Counted from the first letter of the stretch, positions 40,893-48,393 are shown. The stretch is DNA of 64,000 bases from Rothia nasimurium (GCF_928382285.1 NZ_CAKMSS010000003.1:62001-126000); one strand, 5' to 3'. Numbers and translations are program-made. The notes: generated by a model from the letters alone, not told the origin.

Positions 40893-40933
40893 CAAAAAGC
40901 CGCAAGGGCGGCAACCCGTAACGGGTGCCGCCC
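40893..40933 (-). terminator. Terminator after rplL
   Basis: The stem gggcggcaacccg/cgggtgccgccc is perfect except for one A/G pair, has a TAA loop, and is followed on the minus strand by GCGGCTTTTTGTTT. Confidence 0.85.
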
Positions 40934-40962
40934 CTGCGCCAAAGATAAGAAAAGTAAGAAAC

Positions 40963-41340
40963 TTACTTGAGGGTGACGGTTGCGCCAGCGCCTTCGAGAG
41001 CTTCCTTAGCCTTCTCTGCGTCTTCCTTGGAAACGCCTTCGAGAACGGGCTTGGGAGCGCCGTCAACGAGGTCCTTAGCTTCCTTCAGACCCAGTGAGGT
41101 GAGGGCGCGAACTTCCTTAATAACGCCGATCTTCTTGTCGCCAGCTGATTCGAGGATAACGTCGAATTCTGACTGCTCTTCAGCAGCACCAGCGTCGCCA
41201 CCGGCAGCACCAGCAACAGCAACGGGAGCAGCTGCGGTTACGTCGAATTCTTCTTCGAATGCCTTAACGAATTCGGAAACCTCAACGAGTGACAGTTCCT
41301 TGAATGCTTCAATGAGTTCTTCGATTGAAAGCTTAGCCAT
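40963..41340 (-). CDS. rplL: 50S ribosomal protein L7/L12
   Basis: The 125-residue stalk protein has an N-terminal dimerisation domain ([20 protein letters not shown]), an alanine/glycine hinge ([20 protein letters not shown]) and a C-terminal factor-binding domain ([20 protein letters not shown]). It follows rplJ by 120 bp. A strong terminator ends the transcript here; unlike the usual order, rpoBC does not follow but lies 32 kb further along the same strand. Confidence 0.98.
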   Translation of the reverse strand: MAKLSIEELIEAFKELSLVEVSEFVKAFEEEFDVTAAAPVAVAGAAGGDAGAAEEQSEFDVILESAGDKKIGVIKEVRALTSLGLKEAKDLVDGAPKPVLEGVSKEDAEKAKEALEGAGATVTLK

Positions 41341-41460
41341 GAGATTGGCTCCTTCTTTGATTCAGTTGCAAGCCTCAGTATTTCAGCCTGCGAGCTTGAA
41401 AATTGTGGGGTGGCCCAGACGAGTGGGCCGAAGTCTGTGCGGTGGGCAGAGACGAGGCGA

Positions 41461-41970
41461 TTACTCGGCCTCGGGCGCTGCACCTTCCTGCTCTTCGAGC
41501 TTGATACGCAGAGCGTCAACGGTGCGAGCAACCTTTGCGATTGCGCCCTTTGCGCCGCCTGCGACCTTTGCAAGAAGTACCTCGCGTGATTCGAGGCTTG
41601 CAAACTTGTTGATGCCAGCTTCGTCGAGAGCTTCGCCCTCGAAGTAACCGCTCTTAACGATCAGCTGGGGGTTAGCCTTGGCAAAGTCACGCAGACCCTT
41701 CGCAGCATCAATGAAGTCGCCCTTGATGAATGCGATTGCGCTGGGGCCGTGGAGCTGACCATCGAATGCGTCGATGCCAACTTCCTTAGCCGCGATAGCG
41801 GTCAGAGTGTTCTTTACCACGGCGTACTCGGTCTCAGTACCCAGTGCACGACGAAGTTCCTTCATCTGTGCAACGGTGAGACCACGGTACTCGGTGAGAA
41901 TTACGCCGTTTGAGGATTCAAGGAGTTCCTTGATCTCAGAGACGGCAGCAATCTTATCCTGTGTTGCCAT
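41461..41970 (-). CDS. rplJ: 50S ribosomal protein L10
   Basis: The 169-residue L10 anchors L7/L12 dimers to the ribosome. It starts MATQDKIAAVSEIKELLES and carries the RNA-binding TEYRGLTVAQMKELRRAL and YAVVKNTLTAIAAKE. The ATG at 41970 has AAGGAA 6 nt upstream; the open frame extending to 42054 is leader RNA containing a terminator hairpin. The leader (41971-42120) is the likely site of autogenous control by the L10-L12 complex. Confidence 0.98.
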   Translation of the reverse strand: MATQDKIAAVSEIKELLESSNGVILTEYRGLTVAQMKELRRALGTETEYAVVKNTLTAIAAKEVGIDAFDGQLHGPSAIAFIKGDFIDAAKGLRDFAKANPQLIVKSGYFEGEALDEAGINKFASLESREVLLAKVAGGAKGAIAKVARTVDALRIKLEEQEGAAPEAE

Positions 41971-42120
41971 GGTGTTCCTTCCAGTTCTTATCCCGCCAGG
42001 CCAACAAAAAATGCCCCGACGCGCAGGCATCGAGGCATAATACAAGCCCAGCAAAAACTGGTTTGTATTCTGTTATCGGCACCTACGCAGGTGGGCTGGT
42101 TAGCCCTTATCGTACCTGTA
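41971..42120 (-). promoter_or_regulatory. rplJ leader (L10 leader-like)
   Basis: The leader contains stacked stems on the minus strand. One is ACAAACCAG/CTGGGCTTGT around a TTTTTG loop (42042-42068), with GC-rich hairpins further upstream. A terminator hairpin lies just before the rplJ SD. The layout suits autoregulation, but the exact L10-binding kink was not identified. Confidence 0.55.
42006..42037 (-). terminator. Intrinsic terminator inside the rplJ leader
   Basis: On the minus strand the 8-bp stem TGCCTCGA/TCGGGGCA, with a 10-nt loop, is followed by TTTTTTG. It lies about 36 bp before the rplJ ATG, so it can act as an attenuator. Confidence 0.7.
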
Positions 42121-42209
42121 AAAGGCACAGACCGGCGGTCTTTGGTTACTTCATCTAACCACGGTTAGCGGGGCTCTGGCAAGTTAAAACCGGGTTTAAG
42201 GGTGCTTAA

Positions 42210-43268
42210 TCACTTAAATACGTGCAGAGCACCTGGTCGGAGTTTCAAGTAGAGAGCCTGCTCCGCACCTACCGGGGTTTCTGGCAGCACAGCCGTGAGC
42301 GGGCTACCGGCGGGAATGGTCACGGCACCATCCGGGTGTGGCAGCTCTACCGCCCGAGTGGTTTCAAGGCTAAAACGGTTCCCTGCCGTATGGGCGAGTA
42401 CGCCCAGCACCCGTACAGGTAGGGCCCCCGGACTAGCGGCGTCCGCTCGCTTAAAGCCGTGGGCGGAGATACCGGCCGGTATTGCCCGCCCATCCCGTTC
42501 TACCTCTAGCTCGTTGTAGAGCGGGTGCAGCAGGCGGGCAACCTGCGCGGACGCCGGTGCGGCCAGTACCTGCCCCGGGGCGGCAACCTGGGCCAGGCGT
42601 CCGCCCTCTAGCACCGCAAGCTGCTGGCCCATCGCGAGGGCTTCGTCGGGGTTGTGGGTGACGTAGATACCCGTAAACCCCAGCTGGCGGTGCAGGGTCA
42701 CCAGGTCGGCGCGGATGGCTTCGCTCAGGTGCTCGTCCACGCTGGAGAGCGGCTCGTCGAAGAGAACCAGGGTGGGCTTACGCACCAGGGCCCGGGCGAT
42801 ACCGGCCCGCTGGGCCTGGCCGCCCGATAGTTGCGCCGGCCTCTTGCGCAGGTGCTCCCCCAGCCCCAGGGTATCGACGAGGGAAAGGTAGTGGTCGCGG
42901 TCCAGCTGCTTCTGGGCGCGCAGGCGCTGGGCAAAGAGGATGTTCTCTTCCAGGCTCAGGTGGGGGTAGAGCACGGGTTTTTGGAAGACGAACCCCACCG
43001 GCGCTCCCCCTGCCTGCCGGGGCTTGTCTGTTCCCTTGATGTGGCGCCCTCCCCCAACGCCTACCGGCTGGTTCCCGAAGAGGACGCTACCGGCGTCCGC
43101 CTGTTCCAGCCCAGCAATAATGCGCAGCAGGGTAGATTTACCCGACCCCGATTCCCCCACCAGGGAAAGCAGGCTGCCACCGGGCACGGTCAGGTCGATG
43201 CCGCCAAGCACGGCGGACGCACCAAACAGCTTGGTCAGGCCGGTGATGGTGAGGGCGGGGCTGGTCAT
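42210..43268 (-). CDS. ABC transporter ATP-binding protein, orphan
   Basis: The 352-residue protein has a complete ATPase domain (Walker A VGESGSGKST, Q-loop VGFVFQKP, signature LSGGQAQRAGIARAL, Walker B LVLFDEPLSSVDEHLSEAI, switch VTHNPDEAL). A C-terminal TOBE-like domain follows from about residue 255. The form matches importers of anions or polyamines (CysA, PotA, ModC, FbpC groups). No permease or binding protein is adjacent, whereas modA-modB at 28-29.7 kb lacks an ATPase. I take the ATG at 43268. A CATAAT hexamer ends 7 nt before it, so the mRNA may be leaderless. Substrate unknown. Confidence 0.85.
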   Translation of the reverse strand: MTSPALTITGLTKLFGASAVLGGIDLTVPGGSLLSLVGESGSGKSTLLRIIAGLEQADAGSVLFGNQPVGVGGGRHIKGTDKPRQAGGAPVGFVFQKPVLYPHLSLEENILFAQRLRAQKQLDRDHYLSLVDTLGLGEHLRKRPAQLSGGQAQRAGIARALVRKPTLVLFDEPLSSVDEHLSEAIRADLVTLHRQLGFTGIYVTHNPDEALAMGQQLAVLEGGRLAQVAAPGQVLAAPASAQVARLLHPLYNELEVERDGRAIPAGISAHGFKRADAASPGALPVRVLGVLAHTAGNRFSLETTRAVELPHPDGAVTIPAGSPLTAVLPETPVGAEQALYLKLRPGALHVFK

Positions 43269-43344
43269 GACCTCTATTATGCCCGACGGTTGCACGGTAT
43301 GCCCTAACCGTAGCCTTCCCACCACAGCGCAACCCTGATTCGAC

Positions 43345-43411
43345 CGAGCGTGGGCCTTATCGCTGAGCGTGCACCTATCTGCGGCACGCTCGGCGATAAG
43401 GCGCACACTCG
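43345..43411. repeat. Long imperfect palindrome, 28-nt arms
   Basis: The arm CGAGCGTGGGCCTTATCGCT- continues to AGCGTGC (43345-43372) and pairs with 43384-43411 at about 24 of 28 positions around an 11-nt loop. It lies between the hypothetical gene at 43424 and the ABC gene. There is no U-tract and it does not share the core of the other palindromic family. Confidence 0.65.
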
Positions 43412-43423
43412 TTAGGGAAGCAG

Positions 43424-44335
43424 TTAGCCTCGTGCCTGCTCAATGCGGTCATCGGGGTAGATAATCTCACCCTGCTCTACCAAATCTCGAATTGAACCGG
43501 GCAGGTTCTCGCCGCTGAAACCGGGAAGTAGCCCGGCATCAGCTTCTCTGCCCCACACCGTGGGCGCCAAGTCTCGGCCCCATTTGAGGACGCCACCCCC
43601 TCTATGAATCTTCGCGGTATAGCCGATACTAGGGGCAGACGCCCCCGGGTGGGCTGGTCTGTCGCTTACTGTATCGGGGTGGACTACCTGTACTAGACGG
43701 TTAAGCGGTGGCAGGGGCTCCTCATCGTCGGTTTGCTGCGCGAGGTGCTCTGTATACCAGGTGCAATCTTCGCTGTGCTCTACTGCGAACCAGTGGGGCA
43801 GGTGGCGTTCAAAGTTATGGTCGGTGATGGTTAGTTCTTCACTCAGGAGTTGTGGCAGGTCCCAGGTGATAACCTGCCCTTCTTCGATGGTCTCAGGTGC
43901 TTTGGCCGGGGCCTGAGCCAGGTACTCAATCAGGGTTTTCACATGTGGGTGTAGCCAGTGGCCGGGGTCTTGTTCGTCCCAGCGGATTTCGCCGGTGCGG
44001 GTCAGCAGCCCCTGCGAGATGAGTTTGCCGGCGCGGTCTTCGAAGCGGGAGTACGCTTCAAACTGATACATCGGCTCGCCGTCCCCACGTTCGTCTGCAG
44101 GCCCCAGGGCGGAGATATTAATGCGCATTTCGCTCTCAAGGGGTCCACCAGCATAGTTATAGATGGTGTAGTCGGTGGGAAAGTCCCCCTCGTACAGGGT
44201 TTCTAGGCGGTAGAGAAAGACGGTTTGACTCACCGGTTCTTGCAGGGCAAGCAGGCCGGGGTAGAGCGACTTTTCATCGCGATAGGCGGGCAGGTCGGAC
44301 GGACGCGGGTAGGGGTAGTAGGCGACACGGTACAC
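43424..44335 (-). CDS. Hypothetical protein
   Basis: I do not recognise this 303-residue protein. It begins VYRVAYYPYPRPSDLPAYRD and is acidic, with many Asp/Glu, Pro and aromatic residues and no transmembrane segment. The central part (MRINISALGPADERGDGEPM, then YQFEAYSRFEDRAGKLIS) looks like a folded beta-rich domain. The GTG at 44335 has GGAGG 9 nt upstream; the frame is open to 44431 without a better SD. Base composition is like the core genome. Its upstream boundary is the duplicated rplA 3' end at 44491-44537. Confidence 0.65.
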   Translation of the reverse strand: MYRVAYYPYPRPSDLPAYRDEKSLYPGLLALQEPVSQTVFLYRLETLYEGDFPTDYTIYNYAGGPLESEMRINISALGPADERGDGEPMYQFEAYSRFEDRAGKLISQGLLTRTGEIRWDEQDPGHWLHPHVKTLIEYLAQAPAKAPETIEEGQVITWDLPQLLSEELTITDHNFERHLPHWFAVEHSEDCTWYTEHLAQQTDDEEPLPPLNRLVQVVHPDTVSDRPAHPGASAPSIGYTAKIHRGGGVLKWGRDLAPTVWGREADAGLLPGFSGENLPGSIRDLVEQGEIIYPDDRIEQARG

Positions 44336-44457
44336 GGGGCGGGGCCTCCAATCATCTTTGATAGGGGTGTGCTCTTGAACACAAGAATAGCTGGCTGTGC
44401 CTGCGAAAGCTAGACCCGGGCATCCGCTCACCCCGCCCTTGCCCTGCCCCCGTCACA

Positions 44458-44503
44458 ACAAAAAGCAGGCTCCCCGCGACACATGCGGGGAGCCTGCCTT
44501 GTT
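44458..44503 (-). terminator. Terminator, copy of the rplA terminator
   Basis: On the minus strand GGCAGGCTCCCCGC pairs perfectly with GCGGGGAGCCTGC and is followed by TTTTTGTTG. The region is closely related to the rplA terminator at 45919-45958, and it ends the island transcript. Confidence 0.85.
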
Positions 44504-44537
44504 TAACCGTTAGGGTCTAAGAAACTTAGGCTACGGT
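44491..44537. repeat. 47-bp direct repeat, left copy (rplA 3'-end duplicate)
   Basis: It is identical base for base to 45950-45996. It contains the last codons of rplA (Thr-Val-Ala-stop) and the upstream arm of its terminator. Beyond 44537 a weaker match continues for about 9 bp (codons again reading Pro-Thr-Thr-Val-Ala), as expected for a duplicated, decaying rplA end. Confidence 0.92.
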
Positions 44538-44590
44538 GGTGGGGCCTATCAGGGAGGAGTGCTCTACACGCTAAATCAGGCGTTCAATGC

Positions 44591-45067
44591 TTATAGAGGA
44601 TATCCAGCTTTGCCAGCCGCTATCGAAACCACAAATTTTCCTGCACCGTTGGGAGTTTCCCAGGTTCCATTTGAAACATAGATTTCATGAGTGGTTGCTT
44701 TCCCCTCACAGATATAAGGAATTGCAACTGAAATCGTGCCATCTAACTTCCTACTTTTTACGTCTTCTACTTCCTGTGTCGCTAAATCGCATGTATCCGG
44801 TAAACCTACTGCTTTCTTAAGGTCATCAATAGTTGCTATTGAAACTGTTGAATCAGCGAAGACATCGTACAGAGAGGTAGAACTATCGAAATCTTCTTTA
44901 TCTAGCGTGTATGCGAAAGCTAAAGCAACTTCTTCTGGAGTAGATTCGTAGGGGCTTGCAGCAATTTTAGAATAAGTCACTATAGCGCTAAAACTGCTGC
45001 AGATAAAAATGAGGAAACCAAGGGTTACTATACTGAGTACACCTACGAGATACTTATACTTATGCAT
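44591..45067 (-). CDS. Hypothetical membrane-anchored extracellular protein
   Basis: The 158-residue protein starts MHKYKYLVGVLS, followed by one hydrophobic segment (about residues 7-30, IVTLGFLIFICSSFSAIV) and then a hydrophilic domain of about 125 residues with two cysteines (PDTCDLA and IPYICEGK) that could form a disulfide. A cysteine in the hydrophobic part is not preceded by a normal lipobox. Function unknown. The ATG at 45067 has GGGAGG 7 nt upstream and overlaps the stop of the secreted-protein gene by 8 bp, so the pair is coupled. The region is much richer in A+T than its surroundings. Confidence 0.75.
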   Translation of the reverse strand: MHKYKYLVGVLSIVTLGFLIFICSSFSAIVTYSKIAASPYESTPEEVALAFAYTLDKEDFDSSTSLYDVFADSTVSIATIDDLKKAVGLPDTCDLATQEVEDVKSRKLDGTISVAIPYICEGKATTHEIYVSNGTWETPNGAGKFVVSIAAGKAGYPL

Positions 45068-45802
45068 AACGGCTACCTCCCGGGTTATATTGGTCAACCA
45101 AGTTCAGTTGCTGCCACCAGGGCCTATAGGGCAACCAGGATTCCATATTATAATCTTCTCTCTCGAAAAGGTTACCAGCGACATGGCAGAGATACTGTTC
45201 TCGGATAGTTGGTGTTATCCGCCCCCGTGCGGTCTTCGAGACAAGTTCATCAACATGTGCCTTATGTGTCGCGACTCCACTAAAAGCCCTGCCCCAACTA
45301 GTGGCTACAACATTTACCTTGTAGCCTTCACGATGGTTAGTTACCCAGACGCGGCTAATCAAATCCCGTCCTAGCCAAGGGTCAGCTGTCACAGGATACG
45401 CTACGCTCTCCTGCCCCCGATGCTCTACAACCTGAACCAAAGTAGATCCCCGAATCTCATAATGAGTCGGTACGTCCACTCCCTCGGCGTCCTTAGCCCA
45501 AGGAGCAGCAACACCAGCCATAAAATTCCCCTCAGCATCTTCTACAAGAACAAGACCGCCCTCAAGAATCTCCATGCTGGCGCCTTCCGGCAAATCAAAA
45601 TCATAAACGTATTCCTTAAAGGCAGAGGAATCAGCAATCATAGTTACCATCTGCACAGAGCTATCTTGGCTCCTTGGAACTGAACTATCAGCTGAAGCAG
45701 GTGCAAGACCTACTCCACCAATCAACACAGCGCCAACCGCACAGATACTAAAAGCAGAACGGGGGGGGTAAAAGGGACATCTTTATCTCTTTTCTCTAAC
45801 AT
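45060..45802 (-). CDS. Secreted DUF2599-like protein, frameshifted at a C8 tract
   Basis: The uninterrupted body (45060-45728, 222 codons) ends with a region resembling DUF2599 proteins of actinobacteria: YPVTADPWLGRDLISRVWV, then REQYLCHVAGNLFEREDYN and WWQQLN. It lacks a start with an SD. Upstream, an ATG at 45802 has AAGGAG 7 nt before it. Its frame meets the body only if the C8 run (45761-45768, G8 on the plus strand) gains one base or loses two. With nine Cs it reads through a clean signal peptide (MLEKRDKDVPFTPP, then RSAFSICAVGAVLIGGVG, cut after APASA). So this is a phase-variable gene, a recent mutation, or a sequencing error. Function unknown. Confidence 0.7.
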
Positions 45803-45918
45803 GCCAGACTCCTTGATGGGGCTGGTTGATAAGTAGCCTATAGCCAGGGTGCAGGAAAAACCAGAGTTATTCTGTCACTAGACCAAAGAGAGTACTTAAG
45901 TACTTTTCTTTAATCTGA

Positions 45919-45958
45919 AAAAGCAAGCTCCCCGCACGTATGCGCGGAGAGCCTGCCT
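45919..45958 (-). terminator. rplA terminator
   Basis: On the minus strand GGCAGGCTCTCCGCG pairs with GTGCGGGGAGCTTGC (two imperfect pairs) and is followed by TTTTT. The related copy at 44458 pairs perfectly. Confidence 0.8.
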
Positions 45959-45996
45959 TGTTTAACCGTTAGGGTCTAAGAAACTTAGGCTACGGT
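45950..45996. repeat. 47-bp direct repeat, right copy (authentic rplA 3' end)
   Basis: This exact partner of 44491-44537 contains the rplA stop codon at 45985. The two copies are 1459 bp apart and enclose the AT-rich two-gene island. Confidence 0.92.
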
Positions 45997-46677
45997 TGAG
46001 GGGTCAACGGGAACGCCAGGACCGAAGGTGGTGGCGATGGTTGCCTTTGAGATGTAACGGCCCTTAGCTGATGAGGGCTTGAGGCGGTTAACCTCTTCGA
46101 GAGCTGCTTCGAAGTTCTCGGTCAGCTGCTCAGCGGTGAAGGAAGCCTTACCGATGATGAAGTGCAGGTTTGAGTTGCGGTCAACGCGGAAGTCGATCTT
46201 ACCGCCCTTGATGTCTGCAACTGCCTTAGCAACGTCCATGGTGACGGTGCCGGTCTTGGGGTTGGGCATGAGGTTACGGGGACCCAGAACCTTACCCAGA
46301 CGGCCAACCTTGCCCATCATGTCGGGGGTTGCAACTGCTGCGTCGAAGTCGGTCCAGCCGCCAGCGATCTTTGCGATCAGGTCGTCTGAGCCAACGAAGT
46401 CAGCGCCAGCTGCTTCTGCTGCTTCAGCCTTTTCGCCGGCTGCGATAACTACAACGCGGGCGGTCTTACCGGTGCCGTTGGGCAGGTTGACGGTACCGCG
46501 TACCATCTGGTCTGCCTTGCGGGGGTCAACGCCGAGTCGCAGTGCGACCTCAACGGTTGAGTTGGGCTTGTCTGCCGCGATATCCTTTGCTACTGCAATA
46601 GCCTCGGCGGGTGCGTAGAGCTTGTCCGCTTCGATCTTGGCTACAGCTGCCTGGTACGCCTTGCTGCGCTTTGCCAT
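45985..46677 (-). CDS. rplA: 50S ribosomal protein L1
   Basis: The 230-residue L1 begins [20 protein letters not shown] and carries the conserved [20 protein letters not shown] and [20 protein letters not shown]. It ends [10 protein letters not shown]. The ATG at 46677 has GGAG 8 nt upstream; the open frame beyond it is leader. L1 is a likely translational repressor of rplKA. The last codons are part of a 47-bp repeat duplicated 1.46 kb downstream. Confidence 0.98.
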   Translation of the reverse strand: MAKRSKAYQAAVAKIEADKLYAPAEAIAVAKDIAADKPNSTVEVALRLGVDPRKADQMVRGTVNLPNGTGKTARVVVIAAGEKAEAAEAAGADFVGSDDLIAKIAGGWTDFDAAVATPDMMGKVGRLGKVLGPRNLMPNPKTGTVTMDVAKAVADIKGGKIDFRVDRNSNLHFIIGKASFTAEQLTENFEAALEEVNRLKPSSAKGRYISKATIATTFGPGVPVDPSTVA

Positions 46678-46817
46678 CTGCTTTTCTCCTTTGCAGGTGT
46701 GGTCTTTGGTGAGCCGCGCTCGGCTCTGCCACATGCCTCCCGGGTGGGAGACTCTAACAATTGTCTTTGGGTGAGGTGTGAACCTCGGTTCCCCGCGGTG
46801 GGCGGGGTGGAAGGGTT

Positions 46818-47249
46818 TTAGCCTTCGACGGTGATGCCCATGGAGCGGGCGGTGCCGGCGATGATCTTCGCTGCGGCGTCGATGTCGTTAGCGTTGAGGT
46901 CTTCCATCTTGGTCTGGGCGATTTCCTTGACCTGGTCCAGGGTCAGTGAGCCGACCTTCTGGGTGTGGGGTACGCCGGAGCCCTTAGCAACGCCAGCTGC
47001 CTTCTTGATGAGCTGTGCTGCGGGAGGGGTCTTGGTGATGAAGGTGAAGGAGCGGTCCTCGTAGACGGTGATTTCTACGGGGATGATGTTGCCGCGCTGG
47101 GATTCGGTGGCTGCGTTGTAGGCCTTGCAGAATTCCATGATGTTGACGCCGTGTGCACCGAGTGCGGGGCCAACGGGGGGCGCGGGGTTAGCGGCGCCTG
47201 CCTGGATCTGCAGCTTGATGAGGCCTGCGACCTTCTTCTTGGGAGCCAT
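46818..47249 (-). CDS. rplK: 50S ribosomal protein L11
   Basis: The 143-residue L11 starts [20 protein letters not shown] and includes [20 protein letters not shown], the thiostrepton-site proline region, and the C-terminal RNA-binding domain ending [11 protein letters not shown]. It is 140 bp upstream of rplA. nusG lies upstream behind a terminator, so rplK has its own promoter within 47250-47590. Confidence 0.98.
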
Positions 47250-47500
47250 TTGTGTTTGGTCCTTTTCTTAGCTGGTGGACCGGCACACAGGAGTATGTAC
47301 CGGGCGGTGGTGCTGCCATGGCGGCGGCTGCACCGTGTAGGGGCACACCGGCGTGGGTGCGCACATACAGTCTTCTATCTTAGTACGGTCTGGGCTTTAA
47401 AGCTATTGCGGTGCGGACGTCCGCCCCTGGGTGCTTGCTCACAGGCGCGCGTAGGTGCGGGGTTAGGTCGACTGTGCAAACGCCCTCACGATAGACTCCC

Positions 47501-47556
47501 CCGCATTTATTCTGGTTTACCCGCAACTAGTTGCGGGTAAACCAGAATAAATGCGG
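47501..47556. repeat. Perfect 56-bp palindrome
   Basis: ccgcatttattctggtttac (47501-47520) continues to the centre CT|AG at 47528/47529, and every base of the right half is the exact complement. There is no loop. It lies between the nusG terminator and rplK and is AT-rich compared with its flanks. Confidence 0.9.
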
Positions 47557-47590
47557 AAAATTTTAGTAGCCCTCCCCCACTTTTGAACGA

Positions 47591-47626
47591 AAACAAAAGG
47601 GCCGCCCCACATCAAGCGGGGCGGCC
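47591..47626 (-). terminator. Terminator after nusG
   Basis: The stem ggccgcccc/ggggcggcc (47600-47608 with 47618-47626) is followed on the minus strand by CTTTTGTTTTC. Confidence 0.85.
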
Positions 47627-47646
47627 TGTAACCGGTCTGACCGGTG

Positions 47647-48393
47647 TTACATCTTGGTGACCTGTGAGAAGTTCAGGGTCACGGGGGTCTCGCGTTCGAA
47701 GACGGAAATCAGCACAACCATGGATGAAGCTGCTGCGTTGATCTCTGAGATGGTTGCGGGCATGCCCTCGAAGGGGCCTTCCTTAACGGTGACGGCCTCA
47801 CCAATCTCAAAGCCGGTCTCGACGGCGGGTGCAGCCTTGGGAGCGGCGCCTGCTTCTGCCTGCTCAGCCTCAAAGACGGGAGCCAGCATGTCGACAACCT
47901 CATCAAGACGCAGGGGAACCGGGTTGTAGGCGTCCTGCCCCACGAAGCCGGTCACACCGGGGGTGTGGCGCACAACGCCCCAGCTCTCGTCGGTCAGATT
48001 CATGCGCACCAGAGCGTAGCCGGGCACGCGCACGCGACGAACCAGCTTCTTGGTGGTGTTCTTGACCTCCATGACCTCTTCCATGGGGACCTGAACCTCA
48101 AAGATGTCGTCTTCAGCGTTCATGGTCTGGGCACGGGATTCGAGGTTGGCCTTAACCTTATTCTCGTAGCCGGCGTAGGTGTGAATGACGAACCATTCAC
48201 CTTCCTGGCGGCGCAGCTTAGCCTTGAATTCTTCGAGCGGGTCAACGGCGGGCTCACCGGCTTCTTCAGCTTCGGTGACTTCTTCAACGACCTCAGCGGC
48301 TGCTACTTCAACAGCCTCGTGGCCCTCGTCGGTTGCCTGCTCTGCAGGTTCTACGACCTCTTCGGTTTCAGGTGCAACTTCCTGCTCGGACAC
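47647..48393 (-). CDS. nusG: Transcription termination/antitermination protein NusG
   Basis: The 248-residue NusG has an acidic, alanine/glutamate-rich N-terminal extension of about 65 residues, usual in actinobacteria. An NGN domain follows (EGEWFVIHTYAGYENKVKAN, RVRVPGYALVRMNLTDESWG, RHTPGVTGFVG). The C-terminal KOW domain reads GEAVTVKEGPFEGMPATISE. Between them is a 20-residue alanine-rich linker. It acts on elongating RNA polymerase, with Rho or the ribosome. The GTG start has AGGAAA upstream. secE is 104 bp upstream in the same direction. Confidence 0.98.
   Translation of the reverse strand: MSEQEVAPETEEVVEPAEQATDEGHEAVEVAAAEVVEEVTEAEEAGEPAVDPLEEFKAKLRRQEGEWFVIHTYAGYENKVKANLESRAQTMNAEDDIFEVQVPMEEVMEVKNTTKKLVRRVRVPGYALVRMNLTDESWGVVRHTPGVTGFVGQDAYNPVPLRLDEVVDMLAPVFEAEQAEAGAAPKAAPAVETGFEIGEAVTVKEGPFEGMPATISEINAAASSMVVLISVFERETPVTLNFSQVTKM

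Larger units (their letters stand above)
47250..47646 (-). other. nusG-rplK intergenic region
   Basis: The 397 bp hold the nusG terminator (47591-47626), a perfect 56-bp palindrome (47501-47556), and about 250 bp of leader/promoter for rplK. I see no coding sequence and no clear -10/-35 pair. The leader next to rplK is rich in GCGG repeats. Confidence 0.6.

Noticed and set aside
43269..43406. 46-codon N-terminal extension of the ABC ATPase
   Set aside because: It has no homology, crosses the probable promoter and part of the 43345-43411 palindrome, and family similarity starts at the ATG at 43268.
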